From NCBI GenBank assembly GCA_902826025.1, contig CADEDH010000028.1, forward strand, positions 32,325 to 75,238: DNA of 42,914 bases. Direction: 5' to 3'. This document shows, piece after piece, positions 33,641 to 41,940 of the stretch; the stretch's first letter is position 1; the number at the start of each line of letters is the position of its first letter. The notes below the pieces were generated by a model that ran no database searches, was not told the DNA's origin, and saw nothing but the letters and a program-made list of their open reading frames with translations. Source of the DNA: an uncultured Actinomycetes bacterium. Its GTDB lineage: Bacteria > Actinomycetota > Acidimicrobiia > Acidimicrobiales > SZUA-35. The position numbers and the translations under genes were made by a program.

Positions 33641-36013
33641 TCAACCCACCATCAGCAGGGCGGCGTTGAGGATGTGATCGGCGGAGATGCCGGTCAGGGC
33701 GTGGAGGTCGGCGATGGTGCCGGACTCGCCGAAACGGTCGACCCCCAGCGGGAGCTGACGGGTTCCGAGGGCCGAGCCCAGCCAGGCCAGCGAGTGGCTG
33801 GCGGCGTCGTGGACGCTCACCACCGGCCGGGACCGCTCGGCCGGCGGTACCAGGGCGTCGAGATGGGTGCCGGGGATTGCGGCCAGCCCGCCTTCGATGG
33901 CCCGGCGACGGGCCGCCTGCCAGGCCCGGAACACCCGGTCGGGGCTGGTGAGATGGACCACGGTGGCGTCTACGCCCTCGCCGTCGAGGGCTTCGGCCGC
34001 TGCCACCGCCTCCACCACGGTGACCCCGGTGGTGACGATCGTGACCCCGGGCCCGCCCGACGGCGGCCGCTCCACCAGCCGGTAGCCCCCGGCCAGCACC
34101 TGGGCCCGCAGCCCTTCGGCCCCCAGCCGCTCCACCACCGGGGCCAGCAGGCCCTGGTCGATCGGGCGGGTGCTGAGCCGTAGGTAGCACGACTCGCCGT
34201 CGGGTGTGCCCAGGCGGGCCAGAGCGTCGCACAGGAGCCAGTCCACCTCGGCGGCGAACGCCGGCTCCACGTAGTTGATGCCGGGGAGCTCGGCCCCCAC
34301 CGACGGCGTGATCGTGCTCTGGTGGGCCCCGCCCTCGGGGGCCAACGTCACCCCCGACGGGGTGCCGGCCACCACGAACCGGCTCCCGTTGTAGAGGCCG
34401 TAGATCAGGGCGTCGAGGCCCCGGAGCACGAACGGGTCGTAGACCGTGCCCACCGGCAACAGGTGCTGGCCGTGGTGCTCGTGGCTCAGCCCCAGCTGGC
34501 CCAGGAGCATGAACAGGTTCATCTCCGAGATGCCGAGCTCGATGTGCTGTCCGGTGGGGGAGGGGGCCCACTTGAGCAGCCTGTCGGCCCCGCCGTGGTC
34601 GTCGCGCTCGGTGGGCCAGAACACGCCGGTCTTGTTGATCCAACCGCCCAGGTTGGTGGAGATCGACACGTCGGGGGCGGTGGTGACGATCCGCTCGGCC
34701 AGGCCGGGCACGTCACCCAGGCGGGTAAGCACCCGGCCGAAGGCCTCCTGGGTCGACACCTGGCCCGAGGTGGCCAGCGGGCCACCGGCCGCCACCGGGA
34801 CCGGCAGCACCGGCCGGGGAACGGGCGGGGCGTTGTTGATGTCGGCCCCCACCGCAGCGCACAGCTGGCCGGCGGGGGAGCCCGGATCGAACCGGTCCCA
34901 CTCGGTGGCCGGGGTGAGGCCCAACCGTTCCCGGAAGGCGTCGATCTGCTCCGGGGTGAGGAGGGCGGAGTGGTTCAGTGGGTCGCCGGCGATGGGCAGG
35001 CCCCAGCCTTTGATGGTGTAGGCGAACACGGCGCTGGGACGGTCGGTGTGCTCGTCGCACGATCGCAGGGTCCGCACCAGGAGGCCCAGATCGTGGCCGC
35101 CCAGGTCGGTGACGATGGTCTTCAGCTCGCCGTCGTCGTGGTTGGCGGCCCAGCCCCGCACGGCGGCGTCGGCTCCCTGCAGCAGTTTGTGGCGCACGGC
35201 TGGGCCGGAGAGGGCGAACAGCGACTGGTAGGCCTCGTTGGGCATGGCGTCGATGTGGGCCCGCAGGGCGTCTCCCCCCGGCTCGGCGAAGGCGGTGGTG
35301 AGGCGGGACCCGTACTTGGCCACAGCCACATGCCAGCCGGCGTCGCCGAAGAACTGCATCAGCCGGGTGGCCTGGATGTCGGGGATCACCCGGTCGAGGC
35401 TCTGGCGGTTGAGGTCGATCACCATGGTGAAGTTGCCGAGATCGGCCGTGGTGGGATCGCTGATGGCTTCCCACACGTTGCCCTCGTCGAGCTCGGCGTC
35501 GCCCACCGTGGCGATGAAGCGGGCCGACGGTAGTGGCCCGAAGTGCCGGTCGACGTAGCGGCGGGTGGCGGCCGAGAACAGGGGGGCCACCGCCCCCAGC
35601 CCGACCGACCCGGTGGAGAAGTCGGCCACGTCCGGGTCCTTGGTGCGCGACGGGTAGGCCTGGAGCCCGCCCCGCTGGCGCAGTGTGGTGAGGTAGGACC
35701 GGTGCAGCTCGCCGGTGAGGTACTTGATGGCGTGGTAGACGGGCGAGGCGTGGGGCTTGACCGCCACCTTGTCTTCGCCGTTGATGTGGGCGAACCACAG
35801 GGCGGTCATGATCGACACCATCGAGGCCGACGACGCCTGATGCCCGCCCACCTTGATCGGCTCCGCCGGCCGCCGGTTGGCTGCATCCACGATCCGGGTG
35901 GCCAGCCACAGCACGCGCTGCTCCACCTCCTTCAGCACCGCCAGCCCGGCCGGGTCGAGCGCCCGGGCCGACGGCTCCGGCCGGAGCCGGTCGGTGTCAG
36001 AAGAGGTCTTCAC
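33641..36013 (-). CDS. Pyruvate dehydrogenase E1/transketolase-like thiamine-diphosphate enzyme
   Basis: 790 residues covering all three transketolase-fold domains. KVGGHQASSASMVSIMTALW, the ThDP motif GDAELDEGN with the later VIDLNRQSLD, KGWGLPIAGDPLNHSALLT, then HIELGISEMNLFMLLGQLGL and GTPSGVTLAPEGGAHQS fit the homodimeric AceE-type E1 rather than ordinary transketolase; it is about 100 residues shorter than AceE. No E2 or E3 gene is near, so it may act alone on a 2-oxo acid or ketose. GTG 36013 lies within the last codons of the SDR gene (17-base overlap), so the two proteins are coupled. Confidence 0.85.
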   Translation of the reverse strand: MKTSSDTDRLRPEPSARALDPAGLAVLKEVEQRVLWLATRIVDAANRRPAEPIKVGGHQASSASMVSIMTALWFAHINGEDKVAVKPHASPVYHAIKYLTGELHRSYLTTLRQRGGLQAYPSRTKDPDVADFSTGSVGLGAVAPLFSAATRRYVDRHFGPLPSARFIATVGDAELDEGNVWEAISDPTTADLGNFTMVIDLNRQSLDRVIPDIQATRLMQFFGDAGWHVAVAKYGSRLTTAFAEPGGDALRAHIDAMPNEAYQSLFALSGPAVRHKLLQGADAAVRGWAANHDDGELKTIVTDLGGHDLGLLVRTLRSCDEHTDRPSAVFAYTIKGWGLPIAGDPLNHSALLTPEQIDAFRERLGLTPATEWDRFDPGSPAGQLCAAVGADINNAPPVPRPVLPVPVAAGGPLATSGQVSTQEAFGRVLTRLGDVPGLAERIVTTAPDVSISTNLGGWINKTGVFWPTERDDHGGADRLLKWAPSPTGQHIELGISEMNLFMLLGQLGLSHEHHGQHLLPVGTVYDPFVLRGLDALIYGLYNGSRFVVAGTPSGVTLAPEGGAHQSTITPSVGAELPGINYVEPAFAAEVDWLLCDALARLGTPDGESCYLRLSTRPIDQGLLAPVVERLGAEGLRAQVLAGGYRLVERPPSGGPGVTIVTTGVTVVEAVAAAEALDGEGVDATVVHLTSPDRVFRAWQAARRRAIEGGLAAIPGTHLDALVPPAERSRPVVSVHDAASHSLAWLGSALGTRQLPLGVDRFGESGTIADLHALTGISADHILNAALLMVG

Positions 36014-36746
36014 GACGGCAGTTCACCACGATCTCGGGTACCGACAGGTGATCGGGCAGACACAGAGCCATGCTCACCAGCTCGGCCACGTCGGCCGGCT
36101 GCACGATCGGCTCCGGCCCCGGGTCGACGCCGGCGATCATGGCGGTGTCCACGAAGCTGGGGCACAGGGCGACAGCCCGCACACCGTGGTCCCAGCCGGC
36201 CTGGCGGGTGGCGTGGGTCAGGGCCAGCAGGGCGTGCTTGGTCATGGCGTAGCCGGGGGCGAAGCCGTTGCGGACCCGCTTGGCCGACAGCGACGCCAGG
36301 TTGACCACCCGCCCGTGGCCCGACCGGCACAGGTGAGGCCAGGCCAGCGAGGTGAGCCGGGCCGGGGCCTTCACGTTGACGGCCCACATGGTGTCGAGCG
36401 CCTCCTCATCGAAGGCGTCGACGGCGAAGGGGGCCAGCACACCGGCGTTGTTGACCAGGGCGTCGATACCGCCGAAGCGCTCGGCCGTGGCCGCCACCCA
36501 GTCCTCAGAGCTGGCCGGGTCGGCGGCGTCGAATCGGTGGCACAGCACGGCGGCCGGCTCGGTGCCGTCGGGGCCCCGGGTGGCACCGGCGGGGGACCAG
36601 GAGGCCACCAGATCCTCCAACTGCTCGGGGCGGCGGGCGCCCAGGCTCAGGTGGAACCCGTCGGCGTGGAGCCGTTCGGCCACGGCCCGGCCGATGCCGC
36701 GGCCCGCTCCCGACACCATCACGACTCTCGCGTCGGGCGCCAACAT
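35997..36746 (-). CDS. Short-chain dehydrogenase/reductase
   Basis: 249 residues. Cofactor motif GAGRGIG (13-19), NNAG at 99-102, catalytic Ser152/154 and Tyr166-x3-Lys170 (YAMTK). The strand-2 end LGARRP suggests NADP preference. It probably reduces or oxidises a sugar or small alcohol that also concerns the thiamine enzyme made from the same transcript. ATG 36746 lies seven bases after TACGAT (36759-36754) and there is no ribosome site: leaderless. Longer in-frame readings pass into the divergent cobT promoter. Confidence 0.92.
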   Translation of the reverse strand: MLAPDARVVMVSGAGRGIGRAVAERLHADGFHLSLGARRPEQLEDLVASWSPAGATRGPDGTEPAAVLCHRFDAADPASSEDWVAATAERFGGIDALVNNAGVLAPFAVDAFDEEALDTMWAVNVKAPARLTSLAWPHLCRSGHGRVVNLASLSAKRVRNGFAPGYAMTKHALLALTHATRQAGWDHGVRAVALCPSFVDTAMIAGVDPGPEPIVQPADVAELVSMALCLPDHLSVPEIVVNCRREDLF

Positions 36747-36783
36747 GGTCCGGATCGTAGCCTCATGCTCCACACTGGTCGCC
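36747..36783. promoter_or_regulatory. Divergent SDR/cobT promoters in 37 bases
   Basis: Minus -10 TACGAT (36759-36754) is seven bases before ATG 36746. Plus -10 CACACT (36771-36776) is seven bases before ATG 36784. The two footprints overlap almost completely. No cobalamin riboswitch can fit before cobT. Confidence 0.55.
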
Positions 36784-37983
36784 ATGCCGTCCGAGCGATC
36801 CCCGCTGTCGTCGTCTGCGTCCGATCTGGTGTCGGGAGCCCTCACCGGCGACGACCCCGGACACGAGATCGTGTCGGCGGGGGTCCGCGGCCAGCTGGCG
36901 CCCGGATCGCCGGCCGAGGTGGCGCTGGCCGAGGTGGTGGGCTCGGTCCGGGGGCTGAGCGGAGAGGCAGCGGAGGCGGCCCGGCTGCGGGACTCGAGGC
37001 TGACCAAGCCGCCGGGGTCGCTGGGCCGGATCGAGTCCCTTTGTGTCCAGCTGGCCGCCATCGCCGGAGTGAGCCCGGCCCCGACGCCCGAACCGGCTGT
37101 GGTGGTGGTGTTCGCCGCCGATCACGGCGTGCACGCCGAGGGGGTCAGCCCCTGGCCCCAGGATGTCACGGCTCAGATGGTGGCCGGGTTCTGCCGGGGC
37201 GGGGCCGCCATCAACGTCATCGCTCGGGCCAACGGGCTGGGGGTGCGGGTGGTGAACGCCGGCGTGGCCACCCCGCTGTCGGACCACGAGCTGCTGGTCA
37301 ACCGCCCCGTGCGGGCCGGGTCCCGCAACCTGCGGGTGGAGGCCGCTCTCACCCGGGCCGAGGCGGCCACCGCCGCCCTGCTGGGGGTGGAGGTGGGGAC
37401 CCGACTGGTGGAAGACCACGGCGCCCGGTGCCTGCTCACCGGAGACATGGGGATCGCCAACACCACCCCGTCGGCGGCGTTGGTGGCCGCCTTCACCGGG
37501 TCGGCGGCGGCCGAGGTGACCGGGCGGGGCACAGGGATCGACGACGCCACCCTGGCGGTCAAGACGCAGGTGGTGGCCGACGCCCTGGCCCGGCTGGCCG
37601 GCCGGCCCCCGCTGGAGCCGCTCGATCCTCTGGGCGTGCTGGCCGAGGTGGGGGGCCTGGAGATCGCCGGGCTGGCCGGGTTGTGCCTGGCCGGGGCGGC
37701 GGCCCGGGTTCCGGTGGTGGTGGACGGGGTGATCGCCCTGGCCGGGGCGCTCGTAGCCTGTGCCCTCCAGCCGGCGGTGGCCGGGTACCTGATCGCCGGC
37801 CACCGGTCGGTGGAGCCGGCTGCCTCCCGGGCGCTCGACCATCTGGGCCTGGCCCCCCTGCTCGATCTCGACCTCCGCCTGGGGGAGGGCACCGGGGCCG
37901 CCCTGGCCTACCCCCTGGTCCGGGCGGCGGCCCTCGTCGCCGCCGAGATGGCCACTTTCGACGACCTCGGCATCGACGCCTGA
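36784..37983 (+). CDS. cobT: CobT, nicotinate-nucleotide:dimethylbenzimidazole phosphoribosyltransferase
   Basis: 399 residues. It makes alpha-ribazole phosphate, the lower-ligand precursor of cobalamin. KPPGSLGRIESLC, FAADHGVHAEGVSPWPQDVT, TGDMGIANTTPSAAL, GTGIDD and LGEGTGAALA are family hallmarks; the Glu of LGEGTGAA (about 368) is the catalytic base. About 45 extra residues precede the conserved domain (MPSERSPLSSSASDLVSGAL), longer than in E. coli CobT. It stands alone, with no cobS, cobU or cobC nearby. Presumably leaderless, by a weak CACACT box; a large nested inverted repeat follows the stop. Confidence 0.93.
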   Translation: MPSERSPLSSSASDLVSGALTGDDPGHEIVSAGVRGQLAPGSPAEVALAEVVGSVRGLSGEAAEAARLRDSRLTKPPGSLGRIESLCVQLAAIAGVSPAPTPEPAVVVVFAADHGVHAEGVSPWPQDVTAQMVAGFCRGGAAINVIARANGLGVRVVNAGVATPLSDHELLVNRPVRAGSRNLRVEAALTRAEAATAALLGVEVGTRLVEDHGARCLLTGDMGIANTTPSAALVAAFTGSAAAEVTGRGTGIDDATLAVKTQVVADALARLAGRPPLEPLDPLGVLAEVGGLEIAGLAGLCLAGAAARVPVVVDGVIALAGALVACALQPAVAGYLIAGHRSVEPAASRALDHLGLAPLLDLDLRLGEGTGAALAYPLVRAAALVAAEMATFDDLGIDA

Positions 37984-38027
37984 GCCTTCCTGCCGGCCGC
38001 CCCCGGCTGTCCTCGTCAGCCCTGGCA

Positions 38028-38151
38028 CTGGCCGTTCTGCGCGACGGAATCGCGCCCCGCCCACGATCTGTGTCACGTTTTCTGCGAATTCCGGAGGTTT
38101 CGCGACGCAGAACGGCCGCGTGTCGCGATTTCCGTCGCGCAGAACGGCCAG
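38028..38151. repeat. Nested long inverted repeat between cobT and the lipoprotein gene
   Basis: Outer arms 38028-38054 and 38124-38151 are complementary over 27 of 28 bases (one A inserted), beginning CTGGCCGTTCTGCGCGACGG. The 69-base interior has its own arms TTCTGCG (38080-38086) and CGCAGAA (38106-38112) and a third partial copy of the outer arm at 38101-38120. It lies between convergent genes. No flanking target duplication or ORF is seen. It may be a bidirectional terminator, a MITE-like element or a structured RNA. Confidence 0.85.
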
Positions 38152-38180
38152 CGGTACAGGGTGGGGACGGGGCCCGGTGA

Positions 38181-39443
38181 TCAGCGGACGATGGGTTCGC
38201 CGGTGTCGACGGCCTCGAACATGGACCCGTTGAGCTTGTGGAGGTCGGCCAGGGCCTGGTCGTTCCAGCGGGGATCGGGGGCGCCGCTGATCATCCAGTC
38301 GCTGCCGTTGTCGGCCAGATACATGCCGTAGGTCTTGAGGGCGGCGCAGATCACCTGGGCCTCGGCGCTGAACGAACTGCAGTCGACGTTGGCCTTGAGT
38401 CGGAACCGGGCCCCCATGGGCGGGACGCCGGCATCGGTGATCGAGCTGGCGTAGTGGGTGGCGGGCTTGATCCAGGCCTTCTGGGTGCGGGCGGCGGTGA
38501 ACCGCAGGGCGTGGTCGACGTGACCCTGCACCACCACCTCGTCGTAGGTGGCGAGCCCGGCGAAGATCGGCAACCCGGCGGCGTCGGCCGAGGTCCAGCT
38601 GGCCGGCCGCAGCCCGTTCGACCCCAGGTCGAACACGGCGCCCGAGCCGGCGTGCCAGCTGGCCCCGCCGTCGCTGGTGGAGGCGTCGAACAGCTCGTAC
38701 AGCTTGCAGTTCGTGTCGTCGACCACCAGCAGGTGGCGGTCGCTGCCGTCCTCCACCGCGGCGTTGGCCGGGATGGGGTAGGGCCCGGGCTCGCTCTCGC
38801 CGGCGTAATCGAAGCTCACCGGCACCCGGGGCTGGGAGCCGCTCACCACCATGTAGGGGATGCCGATGCCCTTGCCCTCCCACACGGTGCCGAAATCGGG
38901 ATGGACCCGGCCGCTGCCCAGGCTCGACACCCACGCCGCCGACTGGCTGTGCACCGGCAGGCCGCGAACGTCGCGGTTCCACCAGTTGTCGGCGGGGAAC
39001 ACCGGGCAGCGGACGGGCCCGCCGCCGTTGAAGGCGTCATTGGGGTCGCCGGGCTGGGCCTTCACGCCGGGCGTGGCCGGCGCTGCCACCGGCTTGACCG
39101 TGGCCGCCGGGGCGGGGCCGGGTGCTCCTCCGGCGGGGGCGGCGGCCGACGGCTTGGCCGTGGTGGCGGGCTGGGCGGTGGACGCCGCTGATCCGCTGGT
39201 GGACGCGCCCCCCGGTGGGAGGGTGGGCGGGATGGCGGTGTCGAGGGAGCCGCTGACGGTGGTCGTGGAGGCGGGGGCCGCCGTGGTGCCGGTGGTGTCG
39301 GTGGCCGGGGGCAGCGAGCCGTCGGTGAGCAGGTTGTCGCCGGGATGGGCGGTGTCGGGGTCGCTGCTGCAGGCCGCTGCGACCAGAGCCAGGGCCAGGC
39401 CGACCAGCAAGGCGCGAATTCCGCCGGGGGATGGGGACGTCAC
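38181..39443 (-). CDS. Secreted lipoprotein of unrecognised family
   Basis: 420 residues from GTG 39443, with GGAG ten bases upstream. A lipoprotein signal ends ALALVAAAC with Cys25 as lipidation site. Residues 26-140 are a Thr/Ser/Pro/Ala-rich, unstructured wall-spanning linker. The folded domain (about 145-420) opens RCPVFPADNWWNRDVRGLPV, contains PYPIPANAAVEDGSDRHLLV, VVQGHVDHALRFTA and ATHYASS, and ends near DPRWNDQALADLHKLNG. The WWN and HVDHALRF stretches look like active-site or ligand residues. I do not recognise an assigned function; a carbohydrate-active or wall-binding role would fit. It ends next to the nested inverted repeat. Confidence 0.8.
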   Translation of the reverse strand: MTSPSPGGIRALLVGLALALVAAACSSDPDTAHPGDNLLTDGSLPPATDTTGTTAAPASTTTVSGSLDTAIPPTLPPGGASTSGSAASTAQPATTAKPSAAAPAGGAPGPAPAATVKPVAAPATPGVKAQPGDPNDAFNGGGPVRCPVFPADNWWNRDVRGLPVHSQSAAWVSSLGSGRVHPDFGTVWEGKGIGIPYMVVSGSQPRVPVSFDYAGESEPGPYPIPANAAVEDGSDRHLLVVDDTNCKLYELFDASTSDGGASWHAGSGAVFDLGSNGLRPASWTSADAAGLPIFAGLATYDEVVVQGHVDHALRFTAARTQKAWIKPATHYASSITDAGVPPMGARFRLKANVDCSSFSAEAQVICAALKTYGMYLADNGSDWMISGAPDPRWNDQALADLHKLNGSMFEAVDTGEPIVR

Positions 39444-39502
39444 GGACGCGTTACTCCTGGTCGACCTCGGGCCCCTCGTCGCCCCCAGGGTAGCGTCGGC
39501 AC

Positions 39503-39597
39503 ATCGGGGCCCCGATCTGTAGGCCGCCTCGCCCTGGGATCGGTGGTTTCCGGGATCGGTGGCGCCAGCGCGCACATTCCAGCGCCGGGCGCCACCG
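39503..39597. repeat. Palindromes and direct repeat upstream of the lipoprotein gene
   Basis: ATCGGGGCCCCGAT (39503-39516) is a perfect 14-bp palindrome. GGGATCGGTGG occurs twice (39536-39546 and 39552-39562). CGGTGGCGCC (39557-39566) pairs with GGCGCCACCG (39588-39597) next to the pirin stop and may terminate that gene. A -10-like TACCCT (minus strand) near 39490 could serve the lipoprotein gene, placing the palindrome near its -35. Confidence 0.55.
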
Positions 39598-39598
39598 T

Positions 39599-40636
39599 TC
39601 ACGATCGGGTGGTGACGCCGGCTTCCTCGATGCGGCCGTCGGCGTGGCGGGCGAAGCGGCCCCGGTCGGCCGGGTGCACGGGGGCGTCGTCGGGCCAGGG
39701 CCAGCCGCCGAACTGGGTGCGCTGGTAGTCGGCGAAGGTCTGGCGGATCTCGTCTTCGGTGTTCATGACGAACGGGCCGTACTGCGCCACCGGTTCGGCG
39801 ATGGGGCGGCCCTGTAGCACCAGCAGCTCTACCGGCTCGGCCCCGGCCACCAGGTCGGTTGCGGTGGTGGCGTCGACCGTGGCCGCCGACGAGGCGCCGA
39901 AGGTCACGCCGTCCGCGGTCAGGCCCGTCCCTTCGAACACATAGAGGGCCCGCACCGTGGCATCGCCGGCGGCTGCCGGCAGGGTGCAGCGGGCGCCGGG
40001 GTCGAGCACCACGTGCCAGATGGCCACGTCGGCTTCCGGCCGGGAGGCCCACGACGACGGGGGAGGAGGGGGCGGGGTCTCGCTGCCGAATCGGCCGGCG
40101 ATCACGGTGACGGTGGCCGTGCGGCCCTCAGCGTCGGTCTGCTCGACCCGGGGGATGTCCTCGTTCCACAACATGGAGAAGTGGGGGGTGACCATCTTGT
40201 CGGCCGCCGGCAGGTTCATCCAGATCTGGAACAGCTCCACGTGGTTGGGGCCGACCGGGTCGAGCAGGGGGAACATCTCGGAGTGGACGATGCCGCCCCC
40301 GGCCGTCATCCACTGCACGTCGCCTCGACCGAAGCGGGCCGCCGCCCCCAGCGAATCGCTGTGGTCGATGTAGCCGTTGCGGGCGAAGGTGATGGTCTCG
40401 AACCCTCGGTGGGGGTGCTGGGGGAAACCGGGCACCACCCGCCCGTGGTACATGTTCCACCCGTCGATGCCGGCGAAGTCCTGCCCCAGCTGGCGTCCGG
40501 CCAGGGAGGCGGCGGGCGCCATCCGGCGGTCACCGGCCGGATAGCGGTCGTTGTGGTGGACGCAGAACAGGAACGGGTCGACGGTGGGCCACGGCGACGG
40601 GCTGGGCGGCAGCTGGACCGGTTCGGTTTCGCTCAT
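39599..40636 (-). CDS. Pirin-family bicupin
   Basis: 345 residues with a complete pirin metal site: His74 and His76 in QHPHRGFET, His118 and Glu120 in GGGIVHSEM. A second cupin with the usual PGARCTLPAAAGDATVRALY follows. Pirins bind Fe and show quercetin dioxygenase activity or act as redox sensors. The C-terminus has QYGPFVMNTEDEIRQTFADY, a normal pirin tail. ATG 40636 lies six bases after TACACT (40648-40643); no Shine-Dalgarno. Confidence 0.93.
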   Translation of the reverse strand: MSETEPVQLPPSPSPWPTVDPFLFCVHHNDRYPAGDRRMAPAASLAGRQLGQDFAGIDGWNMYHGRVVPGFPQHPHRGFETITFARNGYIDHSDSLGAAARFGRGDVQWMTAGGGIVHSEMFPLLDPVGPNHVELFQIWMNLPAADKMVTPHFSMLWNEDIPRVEQTDAEGRTATVTVIAGRFGSETPPPPPPSSWASRPEADVAIWHVVLDPGARCTLPAAAGDATVRALYVFEGTGLTADGVTFGASSAATVDATTATDLVAGAEPVELLVLQGRPIAEPVAQYGPFVMNTEDEIRQTFADYQRTQFGGWPWPDDAPVHPADRGRFARHADGRIEEAGVTTRS

Positions 40637-40711
40637 CGTTTAAGTGTAGGGGCGCGGGGTGGGCGGCACCGGTGTCGATTGGTGGTGTCTGATGTCCTAG
40701 TCTGGGGTCAG
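40637..40711. promoter_or_regulatory. Divergent promoters, pirin / methyltransferase
   Basis: Minus -10 TACACT (40648-40643) is six bases before the pirin ATG. Plus -10 TAGTCT (40698-40703) is eight bases before GTG 40712. Both suggest leaderless messages. No palindrome of note lies between. Confidence 0.5.
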
Positions 40712-41611
40712 GTGGCTACTGAGATGGCGTCCTCCCCCCTCCCCGACCAGGGGCTTTCCCCTTCGGGGGAGGCCTCCGAGGCCGGCCCCCAGCTGGTGCC
40801 GGGCATTCCCGTGCGCCCGGTGTCGGGCCCTCTTCCCCTGCCCGAGCCCGACCGCCGGGCGGCCCAGGTCTTCGGAGAGGATCCGATCCTGTACGACCGC
40901 TTCCGCCCCGGCTACCCCCGGGACCTGATGGAGACCGTGGTGTCGGGCACCGGGCGAGGCCCGGTGCTGGAGATCGGGGCTGGTACCGGCAAGTCCACGC
41001 GGGCTCTGCTGGCCTTGGGTCGCCCGGTCTACGCCCTTGAGCCCGACCCCCGTATGGCGGCGGTGCTCGAGCTGAACTGCGGCCAGGCCAACGTATCGGT
41101 GGTGCGGGCGTCGCTGGAGGAGGCCCGCTTGCCGGTGGAGGCGTTCCGGCTGGCGGTGGCGGCCCAGACCTGGCACTGGGTCGACCCGTCCACCGCCTAT
41201 GCCCGGGTGGGTGACGCCCTCAGCGAAGACGGCCGCCTCGCCCTCCTGTGGCACCACCCCCTCGACGACCAGGGGATGCTGGGGGAGGCCATGGAGCGGC
41301 TGTACACCCGCCTCGCCCCCGGCATCGGTGCCATTTGGCCCGGTATGGAGGCCCGAGACTTCGATCCGCCCCGAGACCACGTGGGTGCCGCCACCCGCTT
41401 CCGGGGCTGGACCTACCACGAGCACCGGTGGGAGCGCCGGCTCGACTCCGTCGGCCTCGTGGGCTGGCTGTGCTCCAGCTCGGCCCACCGCCTGCTCCCC
41501 GTGCCCGACCGGGTGGAGCTGATGACCGCGGTGGCCGCCCTGGTGCTGGAGCTGGGGGGCGAGGTGACGGTGGGGATGCGCACGGTCGCCCACATCGGCC
41601 TCCGGACCTGA
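40712..41611 (+). CDS. Class I SAM-dependent methyltransferase
   Basis: About 299 residues. A Pro/Ser-rich lead of about 45 residues is followed by AAQVFGEDPILYDRFRPGYP, SAM motif I VLEIGAGTGKSTRALLALG, YALEPDPRMAAVL and VAAQTWHWVDPSTAYARVGD. This pattern is that of small-molecule methyltransferases of the Methyltransf_11/25 type; the substrate is unknown. The GTG at 40712 is at the expected +1 of the TAGTCT box; ATG 40724, four codons later, is the alternative. Confidence 0.85.
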   Translation: MATEMASSPLPDQGLSPSGEASEAGPQLVPGIPVRPVSGPLPLPEPDRRAAQVFGEDPILYDRFRPGYPRDLMETVVSGTGRGPVLEIGAGTGKSTRALLALGRPVYALEPDPRMAAVLELNCGQANVSVVRASLEEARLPVEAFRLAVAAQTWHWVDPSTAYARVGDALSEDGRLALLWHHPLDDQGMLGEAMERLYTRLAPGIGAIWPGMEARDFDPPRDHVGAATRFRGWTYHEHRWERRLDSVGLVGWLCSSSAHRLLPVPDRVELMTAVAALVLELGGEVTVGMRTVAHIGLRT

Positions 41612-41663
41612 GCCCGCTTCGGTTTTCGCTCAGGCCGGCTCTGCGGCCGCCGATACGGGTGAG

Positions 41664-41840
41664 GTGAGCAGTCACTTCCGTGCCAACTCGATCGTGCCCC
41701 GCTACCGCCGGGTGGGCCTGCGCATGAGCTGCGCCCTCTGCGAGGTGGCCTGGACGGGCGCCGTCGATTCCACGTGCTGGGTCTGCAACGGCCCTGGCAC
41801 CCCCGGTCCGCCCCCCTCCATCTACCCCGATATCGACTAG
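41664..41840 (+). CDS. 58-residue zinc-ribbon protein
   Basis: GTG 41664 opens 58 codons to TAG at 41838-41840: VSSHFRANSIVPRYRRVGLR, then MSCALCEVAWTGAVDSTCWV, then CNGPGTPGPPPSIYPDID. Cys23-x2-Cys26 and Cys38-x2-Cys41 make a compact zinc ribbon, and the basic N-terminus could touch nucleic acid. Ordered Cys pairs and a natural acidic C-terminus argue for a real gene. It begins 52 bases after the methyltransferase and may share its message. The start could instead be ATG 41724. No family is recognised beyond the ribbon. Confidence 0.68.
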   Translation: MSSHFRANSIVPRYRRVGLRMSCALCEVAWTGAVDSTCWVCNGPGTPGPPPSIYPDID

Positions 41841-41940
41841 GGGTCCCCTTCGGGGACCTGGAGGTGTCCCCTTTCGGGGGTGTCCCCTTCGGGGACCTGG
41901 AGTTTCGCTTCGCGGAAACTCCCCGGCGCAGGCTGCGGAG
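41841..41940. repeat. Two-hairpin intergenic repeats, inverted relative to the 32-kb copies
   Basis: GTCCCC-TTC-GGGGAC occurs at 41843-41857 and 41882-41896, each followed by CTGGAG. 41880-41907 is a perfect reverse complement of the 28-base units at 32056 and 32148. A diverged unit lies at 41864-41880, and GAAACTCC plus GGCTGCGGAGTT near 41915-41942 match text next to the 32-kb cluster. It fills the space between the zinc-ribbon gene and the enoyl-CoA hydratase stop. Confidence 0.85.

Noticed and set aside
36747..36783. Cobalamin riboswitch before cobT
   Set aside because: Only 37 bases separate cobT from the divergent gene and no B12-box text is present.
38028..38151. Complete insertion sequence
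   Set aside because: No transposase frame lies within or beside it and no target-site duplication is visible; only the inverted repeat is supported.
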